From: Ruminococcaceae bacterium UBA6857
GTDB lineage: Bacteria > Bacillota > Clostridia > Oscillospirales > Acutalibacteraceae
Assembly (NCBI GenBank): GCA_002451715.1
Contig: DKDD01000025.1
Span: 1-5,828, forward strand
Direction of reading: 5' to 3'
DNA length: 5,828 bases
Both the position numbers and the translations under genes were made by a program. A model generated the notes under the pieces. The model was given only the letters and a program-made list of their open reading frames with translations, was not told where the DNA came from and searched no databases. The stretch's first letter is position 1. Every line of letters starts with the position of its first letter. Below are positions 1 through 5,828 of the stretch, piece by piece.

Positions 1-2
1 TA

Positions 3-608
3 GACGCAACACCGTTTGAAAACGGAGAAAAAGCAAGAACCTGTTCTGTTTGCAACCACACCGAAACCGTAATTATTGATAAACTTCCGGCAGAAGAAGC
101 CAAAGACGAAAAAACAGACATTTCCGTCATATATCCCGAAAGCAGCTATGACGGAAACGTTGAAATCAGCGTTACCGAAACATTTGACGGTGAATCATAT
201 CATGTTCTTAACACTGAAAAGGAAAATTGCCAAAAGCTTCTTTTTGACATCACAACAACCGTCGGCGGCGAAAAAGTTCAGCCCAACGGTTCTGTTTGGG
301 TAAAAATCCCTCTTCCGAAAGGATATGATCCCAAAAATACAACCGTATATTATATTACAAACGACGGCAAACTTGAAGAAATGAAAAGCAGTATTGTTGA
401 CGGATATATTATTTTTGAAACAACGCATTTCAGCTACTATGCCGTTGTTGAAGAGACCGATCCTTCTCAGCCGGATAATCCGTCGGAAACCTGCCCCTGC
501 AATTGCCATAAAAAAGGCATTGCCAACTTCTTCTTTAAGATCATTTTGTTCTTCCAGAGGATTTTTGGGCAGAATAAAACTTGCAAGTGCGGCATAGCCC
601 ACTATTAA
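3..608 (+). CDS. C-terminal part of a surface/secreted protein with a Cys-rich CxCGxAHY tail (5' truncated)
   Basis: The reading frame is open from the left edge (first whole codon at 3) to TAA at 606-608, giving 201 visible residues; the start lies outside the window. Residues 8-25 (GEKARTCSVCNHTETVII) match the Cys-x-x-Cys 'TCSVCGxTET' unit common near the ends of clostridial repeat-containing surface proteins. Residues about 40-149 read as a beta-rich module ending in HFSYYAVVE, a pattern I recall from Ruminococcaceae extracellular proteins. An acidic/Pro linker (DPSQPDNPSE) leads to a tail with C164, C166, C168-H169, a hydrophobic aromatic stretch (ANFFFKIILFFQRIF, 174-188), then C194, C196, H200 and Y201. 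The tail resembles a recurring clostridial C-terminus of unknown role; membrane/wall attachment or metal binding are guesses. No LPxTG motif or dockerin is seen. The overall function is unknown because the N-terminal domains are missing. Confidence 0.85.
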   Translation, partial: DATPFENGEKARTCSVCNHTETVIIDKLPAEEAKDEKTDISVIYPESSYDGNVEISVTETFDGESYHVLNTEKENCQKLLFDITTTVGGEKVQPNGSVWVKIPLPKGYDPKNTTVYYITNDGKLEEMKSSIVDGYIIFETTHFSYYAVVEETDPSQPDNPSETCPCNCHKKGIANFFFKIILFFQRIFGQNKTCKCGIAHY

Positions 609-620
609 ACACACCCTAAA

Positions 621-659
621 ACAAAACACGGCGTGCGGTTTTCGCATGCCGTGTTTTGT
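621..659. terminator. Bidirectional intrinsic terminator between convergent genes
   Basis: ACAAAACACGGC (621-632) pairs perfectly with GCCGTGTTTTGT (648-659), and the stem continues through 633-637/643-647 with one G-T pair. The result is a 17-bp stem and a 5-nt loop. The outer arms supply a T-rich run on either strand (GTGTTTTGTT on +, and the same type of run on -). The hairpin starts 12 nt after the stop of the surface-protein gene and ends 14 nt before the kinase stop on the other strand, so one element can end both transcripts. Confidence 0.9.
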
Positions 660-673
660 TATGTCGTGAAGAA

Positions 674-1792
674 TTATTCGCTTACTATTTCATCATAGAT
701 ACGCTTTGTGATTTTGTTCATCTCGTCAAGATTCTTTTCAATTTCTTCAACCATTTTGAACTGGTTGCGCGCTCTGACAAGGTTGTGTTCGGGATAAGCC
801 GTTTTAAAATATACGTCGCCGTCAAGGTAGTCCGTGAGAAAACGAACGCCGCATTCATAAGTCATAAGGAACGCGGAAAATGCAAGCGAATCGACTTCCG
901 CTCTTGTCAAAGCAGACGCACAGCTTGAAAGATATCCGCGCGTAAAAGCTTCATAAAGCGGAAGCGAGATTGAAACCTTTGAAAGGTCGGCTTCGTCTTC
1001 TTCGGCGGTTTTTGCGCCGAATCTGATTGCATCGCCAAAATCATAAAGCGAAAGGCCGGGCATGATTGTGTCAAGGTCAATAACGCAAAGCCCCTTGTGG
1101 CTGTTCGCGTCAAAAAGAATGTTGTTGAGCTTTGTGTCGTTGTGGGTAACGCGAAGCGGAATTTCGCCCATTTCGCAAAGGGTCAGCGCAATGCCGGCCT
1201 TGTTCTTTCTTTGAAGCGCAAATTCAATTTCCTTTTGAACGCCCGAGACTCTTGAAACCACATCGGCTTTGACGGAATTTTCAAGATTTTCAATTCTTTT
1301 CGGTGTGTTGTGAAAATCGGGAATTGTTTCAAGCAGTGTTTCGCTCGGATAATCGTTGAGAAGCTTTTGGAATTTTCCGAAGCTTTCGCCTGCGTTTTGA
1401 AAAACTTCGGTGCTGTCGATCATATTGTAAGTATAGGAATTGTCAATGTAGCGATAAATTCTCCAACAGCCGGACTCGTCGTTGAAATAAAGACCGCCGT
1501 CGGTGGTTTTCAAAAAGTGGAGCGTTTCTCTTTCCGGGTCGCCGCCTGCGGCACGGATTTTTTTGCGGAGAAAATGTGTGACGTTGACAATGTTTTTCAT
1601 CAACGCGTCCTGATCTTTGAAAACATGAGTGTTGATTCTTTGAACAAGGAACTTTTCGTTTTTTTTGCCGTTTTTGAAAGTGGCAAGAACGGTTGTGTTG
1701 ATGTGTCCGTCGGTGAGTGTGTCGGTTTTTGAAAGGTCGCCTTCAATGCCGAACGCGCGGCAAACTCTGAGTATTACTTCGTTATTAACCAT
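674..1792 (-). CDS. nahK: N-acetylhexosamine 1-kinase-like phosphotransferase (APH/NahK family)
   Basis: Predicted to transfer phosphate from ATP to the anomeric C1 of GalNAc/GlcNAc (EC 2.7.1.162 type), giving the sugar 1-phosphate for uridylylation. The 372 aa are close to the ~359 aa of Bifidobacterium longum NahK, which I recall aligning along its length. Shared blocks are DGHINTT (28-34), LRVTHNDTKLNNILFD (213-228), VIDLDTIMPG (237-246), DFGDAIRFGA (251-260), the EDE-x-DLSKV stretch (265-273), and YPEHNLVR (333-340). D219 in HNDTKLNN is the expected catalytic base; D239/D241 and D251 are candidate Mg/ATP ligands. The start ATG (1792-1790) overlaps the upstream stop by 8 nt and follows an AAGGAAG Shine-Dalgarno (1805-1811) with a rather long 12-nt spacer. 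It is the last gene of the operon and ends just before the terminator. The exact sugar (GalNAc, GlcNAc or Gal) cannot be read from the sequence; the name is by family resemblance. Confidence 0.85.
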   Translation of the reverse strand: MVNNEVILRVCRAFGIEGDLSKTDTLTDGHINTTVLATFKNGKKNEKFLVQRINTHVFKDQDALMKNIVNVTHFLRKKIRAAGGDPERETLHFLKTTDGGLYFNDESGCWRIYRYIDNSYTYNMIDSTEVFQNAGESFGKFQKLLNDYPSETLLETIPDFHNTPKRIENLENSVKADVVSRVSGVQKEIEFALQRKNKAGIALTLCEMGEIPLRVTHNDTKLNNILFDANSHKGLCVIDLDTIMPGLSLYDFGDAIRFGAKTAEEDEADLSKVSISLPLYEAFTRGYLSSCASALTRAEVDSLAFSAFLMTYECGVRFLTDYLDGDVYFKTAYPEHNLVRARNQFKMVEEIEKNLDEMNKITKRIYDEIVSE

Positions 1793-2417
1793 TTTTTGTT
1801 ACATCTTCCTTAACTGATATTGTTGCAAAAAATTCCGGATCGTGAAAGCCGAGAGTAAGCTCGCTTCTCATCGGTGAAAACGAACCGAAGTGCGGTGCTT
1901 TTGTTTTGTCTCCGCATTTATAAAAGTTTCCGTGATATGTTCCGGCTTCTGCCGAAAACGGTATTTCAAACGCTTTTTCAATAACTTCGCACGGAATGAA
2001 AAGTTCGATTCCCCAACCGTTTTCGTCTTCAAATCCTTTGACTTCGGGCGAAAGGGGAGTGATCTCCTTAAGAAAACGGCGGTTTTCACGTCCTTTTCCG
2101 ATTTGCGTCAGATATGCGCCGCAAGGATTCATCTCCGTGTTCATATAACCTTTGTCGTCTCTCGGCGAAAAGAAAAATTCAAGACAACTGTCTTCCCAAA
2201 CACTTTCGTCGCGCCCGCGGCAGGTTACACGGCGCTCTTTTTCGTTCGAGTGCATTTTGACAAAAATTCCTTTGTTTTTTACAAAGCACATTTGAAAATC
2301 GGATTGCGGTCTGAACGGTACTTTTTCTTCCCACTGAAAGCAGTCGATTTTTCCGACGGACACTTTTTTCCAGTCGGGTTCATGTTCAAAGCAGAATGTT
2401 TCATAGGTTTTGCTCAT
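1785..2417 (-). CDS. CBM9-like carbohydrate-binding domain protein, cytoplasmic
   Basis: A 210-aa protein that appears to be a single family 9-like carbohydrate-binding module (CBM9_2 type). Supporting motifs are DSCLEFFFSP (76-85), the Y-x-N-x-E-x-N-x-x-G pattern at 91-100, a central GWGIELFIP strand (134-142), and the C-terminal GNFYKCGD (163-170), PHFGSFSPM (175-183) and FHDPEFF (191-197) blocks. These match family members I recall ending in 'HFGSWSP...FHxPExFG'. No signal peptide or membrane segment is visible, so it probably acts inside the cell, unlike classical xylanase-attached CBM9. Its ATG overlaps the GH36 stop as ATGA (2417-2414), and an AAGG Shine-Dalgarno lies 10 nt upstream (2428-2431). 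Its stop overlaps the kinase start by 8 nt. No catalytic function is assigned to stand-alone members as far as I know; sugar binding or an unrecognised enzymatic role are both possible. Confidence 0.8.
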   Translation of the reverse strand: MSKTYETFCFEHEPDWKKVSVGKIDCFQWEEKVPFRPQSDFQMCFVKNKGIFVKMHSNEKERRVTCRGRDESVWEDSCLEFFFSPRDDKGYMNTEMNPCGAYLTQIGKGRENRRFLKEITPLSPEVKGFEDENGWGIELFIPCEVIEKAFEIPFSAEAGTYHGNFYKCGDKTKAPHFGSFSPMRSELTLGFHDPEFFATISVKEDVTKNG

Positions 2418-4768
2418 TTTGTTTCTGCCTTTTCTTTAAGATAGTACATTCTCGAATCGGTATCCATAAGAATCCTTGAAACGCCGAATTTGTATCCGCT
2501 GAGAACGAACGGCTGGTGCGGCTTAAAGCCGGAATTCATGAGCGCGTCGCCGCCGACGGTGTATTCCTCTTTTTCCGTCCTGAGTTTGACCGTTTCAACA
2601 AGGAAGTCATAAAGGCGGCTGTCGTCAATGTCAATCTTTTTCGGAAGGGGAGTGTTGATGATTTCGCCGAGGTTGCGTACCGAGAAAAGCTCTGTTCTTG
2701 CTGAAAGCTCGTAGTCCTTTTCTTCGTCAAGACCGGTGAAGCGAATAACGTCGTTGCCCCAGTTGGGAGTTACACGGTTAATGAAGTAGCCGAGGATGCT
2801 TTCTTTTTTGTCGGGCGAGGTGATTTCCCATTTTGCAATGTTGTCGGTGAAGAAATCGCCGATTCGGCTGAATTCGCCGTACTGAAGGAGATAGCGGTGT
2901 GCCTTGTAATATTCAATCTGCTTTTTGACCGCGGCTTTGTCAAAGCGCGAAAGGTTCGTAACGTCAAGCTCATAGCCCAAAAGACCGAAAGCCGCAACGT
3001 TGAAACGGTGCTCGATTGAGGACTGACGAAGGCAGGCGAACGATGGCGAGCACGCAACGTGCATCGTCATGACCGACTGCGGATAGCCGTAAGATGTGCC
3101 GGACTGGATATAGATTCTTTCAAGCGCGTCGGTGTTGTCGCTCGTCCAGCACTGCGGCATATAGCAGAACGTTCCGAGGTCGAAACGGTTTCCGCCGCTT
3201 GAGCAGGCTTCAAAAAGAATTTCGGGGAATCTTTCGGTCAGCGCGCCCCAAATTTCGTAAAGACCGAGCATATATCTGTGGAAAAATTCGCCGCTTCTCG
3301 CGTCTTTTCTGTGCGAAAAAACGTCCGTCATCTGACGGTTGTTGTCCCATTTAATGTATTCGATGTTGCCGTATCTGAAAACGTCCGTCATCGTGTTGAT
3401 GATATATTCAACAACTTCGGGGTTGGTGAGGTCAAGAACAAGTTGACTTCTTCCCTGCGACGGTTCGTAAACGTCGGTTTTAATTGCCCAGTCGGGGTGT
3501 GCTCTGTAAAGGTCGGAATCCGGCGAAACCATTTCCGGCTCAACCCAAAGACCGAACTTGAGTCCCATGTCGTTGATTTTTTTGGAAAGGCCGTCAATGC
3601 CCGATGGCAGTTTCTTTTTGTTGATGTACCAGTCGCCGAGCGAGCATTTGTCGTTGTTGCGCTTTCCGAACCAGCCGTCGTCAAGAACAAACATTTCGCC
3701 GCCGAGTTCCTTTGTGGCTTTGGCGATGTCGAGAATTTTCTTTTCGGTGAAGTTAAAGTATGTCGCTTCCCAGTTGTTGACAAGAATCGGGCGTTCCTTG
3801 TTTTTCCAGTATCCTCTGACGATGTGCTCTTTGACAAATGCATGCATATTTTGGCTCATGCCGTTGAGTCCCTCACTGCTGAAAGTGAGAACGCTTTCGG
3901 GCGTGTCAAAGCTTTGGTCGGGTTTGAGAAGCCAGTCAAATTCAAACGGGTTGATGCCGTTCTGGATTCTCAAAAGGCCGTGGGAAGAAATCTCTGTTTT
4001 TGCAATGTGGTTGCCGGAGTAGACAAGGTTAAAGCCGTAACATTCGCCTTCGTTTTCGGTGCAAACACCGCTTTTGACCGCGAAAAACGGGTTGTGGCGG
4101 TTTGAACTTGTTCCGGTGGTCGATTCAATGCTGAACGTTCCGGAAGTGAGGTGATGCTCGTTTTTATATCTTTCTCTTATCCATGCGCCGTCAAAGGTAA
4201 GAACGGTGTAATCGCCGCGCTGCAAATCAAGCTGCATGCTCATAATGGACGTGATTTTGATGTTCTTTTGGCTCTTGTTATAAAGGCGAACGCTTCTTGT
4301 GATAACGTTGCACTCTTCAAAAACAGTATAGAAAAGGTGAAGTTCCGCACCGAGAATTTTATCTTCAAGAACAACGGTGAGTGTTTCGCTTTCGCCGTAG
4401 CTTGAGGGAAGTCCGTGCAAAACGGGTTTAACCTTGCTTACCGTGCCGGACTTATACAAAAAGTCGGTTGTAAAGTTTCCGTCAGCGGAAAGCAGCTGCA
4501 TTGAGCTTTGGCGGTAATCGCCCTTGCCGTATGACGAATATTCAAGCGCAATGTGGTCAAGCGAAAGGGAAGTATCCTCCTGTGAACGCGGTGTTGCGTT
4601 GCTGTAGCCGCACTCGTGCTTGTCATACATGAACGAAAAATCCGAAGCGTTGCGGATTTTTTTTCCGTAATACATCGCCTCAAGCTGACCCGAGGGGAGC
4701 GCGCGGAAAACGTAGCTGGTCTTTTTTGTCTGAAGATGAAAGACATTGTCATTATTTATGTATATCAT
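2414..4768 (-). CDS. GH36 alpha-galactosidase / alpha-N-acetylgalactosaminidase
   Basis: A retaining glycoside hydrolase of family GH36, predicted to remove terminal alpha-linked Gal (or GalNAc) from oligosaccharides. At 784 aa it is near the ~730 aa of the AgaA/MelA type. Domains: N-terminal beta-supersandwich (about 1-325; HLQTKKTSYVFRALPSGQL at 11-29, YGKGDYR at 80-86), catalytic TIM barrel (about 326-660) and a C-terminal beta domain (about 661-784, with DALMNSG at 741-747). Barrel motifs are NNWEATYFNF (331-340), VLDDGWFG (361-368), GLWVEPEMVSP (406-416), YIKWDNNR (471-478), ACSSGGNRFD (521-530) and WTSDNTDALER (541-551). By comparison with recalled Geobacillus AgaA, D475 is the nucleophile and D544 the acid/base. 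No signal peptide is seen, so it is probably cytoplasmic. The start ATG at 4768 has GGAGGAG 5 nt upstream (4774-4780). It is the first gene of the operon. Family membership is near certain; substrate (Gal versus GalNAc) is open. Confidence 0.95.
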   Translation of the reverse strand: MIYINNDNVFHLQTKKTSYVFRALPSGQLEAMYYGKKIRNASDFSFMYDKHECGYSNATPRSQEDTSLSLDHIALEYSSYGKGDYRQSSMQLLSADGNFTTDFLYKSGTVSKVKPVLHGLPSSYGESETLTVVLEDKILGAELHLFYTVFEECNVITRSVRLYNKSQKNIKITSIMSMQLDLQRGDYTVLTFDGAWIRERYKNEHHLTSGTFSIESTTGTSSNRHNPFFAVKSGVCTENEGECYGFNLVYSGNHIAKTEISSHGLLRIQNGINPFEFDWLLKPDQSFDTPESVLTFSSEGLNGMSQNMHAFVKEHIVRGYWKNKERPILVNNWEATYFNFTEKKILDIAKATKELGGEMFVLDDGWFGKRNNDKCSLGDWYINKKKLPSGIDGLSKKINDMGLKFGLWVEPEMVSPDSDLYRAHPDWAIKTDVYEPSQGRSQLVLDLTNPEVVEYIINTMTDVFRYGNIEYIKWDNNRQMTDVFSHRKDARSGEFFHRYMLGLYEIWGALTERFPEILFEACSSGGNRFDLGTFCYMPQCWTSDNTDALERIYIQSGTSYGYPQSVMTMHVACSPSFACLRQSSIEHRFNVAAFGLLGYELDVTNLSRFDKAAVKKQIEYYKAHRYLLQYGEFSRIGDFFTDNIAKWEITSPDKKESILGYFINRVTPNWGNDVIRFTGLDEEKDYELSARTELFSVRNLGEIINTPLPKKIDIDDSRLYDFLVETVKLRTEKEEYTVGGDALMNSGFKPHQPFVLSGYKFGVSRILMDTDSRMYYLKEKAETK

Positions 4769-4773
4769 ATTTT

Positions 4774-4780
4774 CTCCTCC
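4774..4780 (-). promoter_or_regulatory. Ribosome binding site of the GH36 gene
   Basis: On the minus strand GGAGGAG lies 5 nt before ATG 4768-4766. This near-perfect Shine-Dalgarno fixes the start of the hydrolase and is the strongest one in the operon; the two downstream genes have weaker sites inside the preceding coding region. Confidence 0.85.
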
Positions 4781-4785
4781 GATTT

Positions 4786-4812
4786 CGGCGAAAGCAAAAA
4801 CGCAAATCGCCG
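4786..4812 (-). promoter_or_regulatory. Inverted repeat in the operon leader
   Basis: CGGCGA (4786-4791) and TCGCCG (4807-4812) are perfect inverted arms separated by 15 A-rich bases. The element falls between the predicted transcription start and the Shine-Dalgarno of the GH36 gene, only 5 nt from the latter. It could be a repressor operator or a leader hairpin that influences ribosome access. A smaller CCGA-TT-TCGG palindrome (4779-4788) overlaps the edge of the Shine-Dalgarno. The role is inferred from position only. Confidence 0.45.
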
Positions 4813-4827
4813 GAAAATTACCTATCT

Positions 4828-4856
4828 ATTTTATACTATCGGGCTTGCAATGTCAA
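4828..4856 (-). promoter_or_regulatory. Sigma-A type promoter of the GH36-CBM9-kinase operon
   Basis: Reading the minus strand, TTGACA (4856-4851) is a perfect -35 box. It is followed after exactly 17 nt by TAAAAT (4833-4828), which matches 5 of 6 bases of TATAAT. Transcription would start near 4821, giving a leader of about 50 nt before ATG 4768. No comparable promoter is obvious before the two downstream genes, which fits one transcript ending at the 621-659 hairpin. Confidence 0.8.
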
Positions 4857-4937
4857 TCTTTTATGGAAAAGCGGGTATCAAATGCTGTAGGTTTACAATA
4901 GATGTGAGACTGAAAACAAAAAAAGATATAGAAAAAA

Positions 4938-4998
4938 GCGATTGAGTTCGTTAGAATATAGTCACCACAACAAAACCTAACGAAAGGAACTCAATCGC
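4938..4998 (+). repeat. Long bulged inverted repeat covering the transposase ribosome binding site
   Basis: GCGATTGAGTTC (4938-4949) is the exact reverse complement of GAACTCAATCGC (4987-4998). Inside it, GTTAG (4950-4954) pairs with CTAAC (4977-4981), leaving GAAAG (4982-4986) as a one-sided bulge and a 22-nt loop (4955-4976). The transposase Shine-Dalgarno AAAGGA (4983-4988) straddles the bulge and the stem, and the ATG at 5000 starts 2 nt after the stem. In RNA transcribed from outside, this fold would hide the start region. Confidence 0.85.
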
Positions 4999-4999
4999 C

Positions 5000-5828
5000 A
5001 TGGATAGTATAACACAAAACAAGCGCTATTTGCCACATGAAATTTCAACAAAAATGAACTCTGTAAAATTATACAGACAAACAAAGGATATCGGATTTGT
5101 GTGTCGGCGATATCACATATCAAAGGCATCATTGATGAGGTGGAATAAACAGTATGACGGAACAAAAGAATCGCTTGAACCGAAGTCGCACAAACCACTG
5201 ACACCACACCCCCAATTCACATACTGAAGAAGAAATAAAGTGGATCAAGGATTACCACCGAAGAAATCCGAACATCTCAATTTGTGAGTTATACGGAAAG
5301 CTTCGTGAAAATAAAGCGTATTCCCGGCACCCCGGATCTTTGTACCGAGTATTTGTACGGCTCGGATTCAGAAAAAAGGTTGAGTCTACGAAGAAGAAAT
5401 CTAAGCATCTCGGTAAATACAATACACCGGAAACTATCGGTGAAAAGTGGCAAATGGATGTGAAATATGTTCCGAAAGCCTGCGATTCAAGGGATGAGAA
5501 AGAACAGTACTATCAATATACTGTTATTGAAGAAGCATCCAGAAAACGCTTTATTTATGCATATCAAGAGCAAAGCAGTTACTCCACGGTTGACTTCTTC
5601 AAGCGTGCCATAGTTTATTTCGGATACGCTCCGAACACATTGCAAACAGACAATGGTGTAGAATTTACACATACACAAAAGACGAATAGAATACATCCAT
5701 TGGATGTGTTTTGCAACACTTACGGTATTGAGCACAAGACAATCCGTCCCAGAACACCGTGGCACAACGGCAAGGTAGAAAGAAGCCACCGCAACGATCA
5801 AGAACGGTTTTACAACCACTTGAATTTC
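5000..5828 (+). pseudogene. DDE transposase (rve/IS481-like), frameshifted and 3' truncated by the window edge
   Basis: The ATG at 5000 opens a 75-aa frame that ends at TGA 5225-5227. It carries an N-terminal helix-turn-helix (about residues 18-55, including VCRRYHISKASLMRWNKQYDG) for binding the IS ends. The rest of the protein continues in the +1 frame: from 5214 it reads NSHTEEEIKWI and stays open to 5828 (205 codons). This second part is an integrase-core (RNase H-like) catalytic domain with QMDVKY (D at 5457-5459), QTDNGVEF (D at 5649-5651) and GKVERSH (E at 5778-5780), that is a D-x63-D-x42-E triad. The joined protein would read TPHPNSHTEEE, matching intact relatives as I recall them. 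Translation starts 11 nt after AAAGGA. The visible joined length is about 276 aa and the C-terminus lies beyond the window. It is called a pseudogene because of the shift, but a sequencing error or programmed +1 frameshifting is possible. Confidence 0.8.
5209..5213 (+). other. Frameshift site: run of five C in the transposase gene
   Basis: Frame 1 reads CAC-CCC-CAA-TTC-ACA-TAC-TGA across this point, adding an out-of-frame QFTY tail. Removing one C gives CAC-CCC-AAT-TCA-CAT-ACT-GAA, which joins smoothly to the catalytic frame. A single-base gain (C4 to C5) is therefore the simplest explanation. The direction is +1, not the -1 used by typical IS3 elements. Confidence 0.75.

Larger units (their letters stand above)
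4886..5828 (+). mobile_element. Insertion sequence, IS481/IS3-like, left part only
   Basis: The element comprises a non-coding left end, a bulged inverted repeat at 4938-4998 and a DDE transposase running off the right edge. The left boundary is not proven: 4886 is proposed because TGTAGG there has the TGT start typical of IS3/IS481 ends, and it lies between the operon promoter and the transposase. The right end and the target-site duplication are outside the window, so neither terminal repeats nor duplication can be confirmed. Confidence 0.6.

Noticed and set aside
195..647. A 150-codon minus-strand frame opposite the surface-protein gene.
   Set aside because: It runs through the bidirectional terminator hairpin and is antisense to a frame with clear Cys-rich motifs; no Shine-Dalgarno is evident.
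1890..2444. A 184-codon + strand frame opposite the CBM9-like gene.
   Set aside because: It is antisense to a gene with recognisable family motifs; its Phe/Arg/Val-rich composition is typical of a shadow frame and it matches no family I recognise.
3318..3389. Repeated AAACGTCCGTCAT 58 bases apart.
   Set aside because: Both copies encode the MTDVF peptide that happens to occur twice near the GH36 nucleophile; a coding coincidence rather than a DNA repeat element.
3278..4105. A 275-codon open frame on the + strand inside the GH36 gene.
   Set aside because: It lies entirely antisense to conserved GH36 catalytic sequence, has no recognisable motif and no ribosome binding site; it is a by-product of codon bias on the other strand.
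4822..4840. Two CTATC direct repeats flanking the operon -10 box, considered as an operator.
   Set aside because: Five-base repeats in an AT-rich promoter are easily due to chance and no symmetry supports a binding site.
4925..4957. Possible transposase promoter (GATATA or TAGAAT as a -10 box).
   Set aside because: No -35 box with acceptable match and 16-18 nt spacing was found, so no promoter is claimed for the IS.
5487..5819. A 110-codon minus-strand frame inside the transposase catalytic region.
   Set aside because: It is antisense to the conserved DDE motifs and has no recognisable features.

Overview
The window looks like a gut or rumen Clostridia chromosome (Oscillospiraceae/Ruminococcaceae-like). 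Three things point there: the C-terminal Cys-rich tail ending in CKCGIAHY on the left-hand surface protein, a Firmicutes-style sigma-A promoter with a strong GGAGGAG ribosome binding site, and a transposase of a type I associate with clostridial genomes. This assignment is inferred from sequence style and recalled families; no search was run.

Layout. (1) Positions 3-608, + strand: the 3' end of a larger surface/secreted protein gene, open at the left edge. (2) Positions 621-659: a strong 17-bp hairpin that serves as a shared terminator for two convergent transcripts. (3) Positions 4768 down to 674, - strand: a compact three-gene sugar operon. The order of transcription is a GH36 alpha-galactosidase-family hydrolase, a CBM9-like carbohydrate-binding protein, and an N-acetylhexosamine 1-kinase (NahK)-like phosphotransferase. 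The genes overlap by 4 and 8 nt, so translation is probably coupled. A consensus-like promoter lies at 4828-4856, with an inverted repeat in the short leader. (4) Positions ~4886-5828, + strand: the left part of an insertion sequence with a DDE transposase (IS481/IS3-like). It has a large inverted repeat that buries its ribosome binding site and a +1 frameshift at a C5 run. The IS runs off the right edge.

How the genes fit together. None of the three operon proteins has a visible signal peptide, so the reactions are probably cytoplasmic. The GH36 enzyme would release Gal or GalNAc from imported alpha-linked oligosaccharides, and the NahK-like kinase would phosphorylate the released hexosamine (or Gal) at C1. 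The pairing with a NahK-like kinase rather than a galactokinase raises the possibility that the GH36 enzyme acts on alpha-GalNAc (mucin or blood-group A type) rather than on plant alpha-galactosides. The transporter, uridylyltransferase and epimerase that such a pathway needs are not in this window. The IS sits directly upstream of the operon promoter and may have displaced upstream control sequences.

No RNA genes or CRISPR arrays were seen. No gene-free stretch exceeds 300 bases; the longest (4769-4999, 231 bases) holds the operon promoter, its leader and the left end of the IS.
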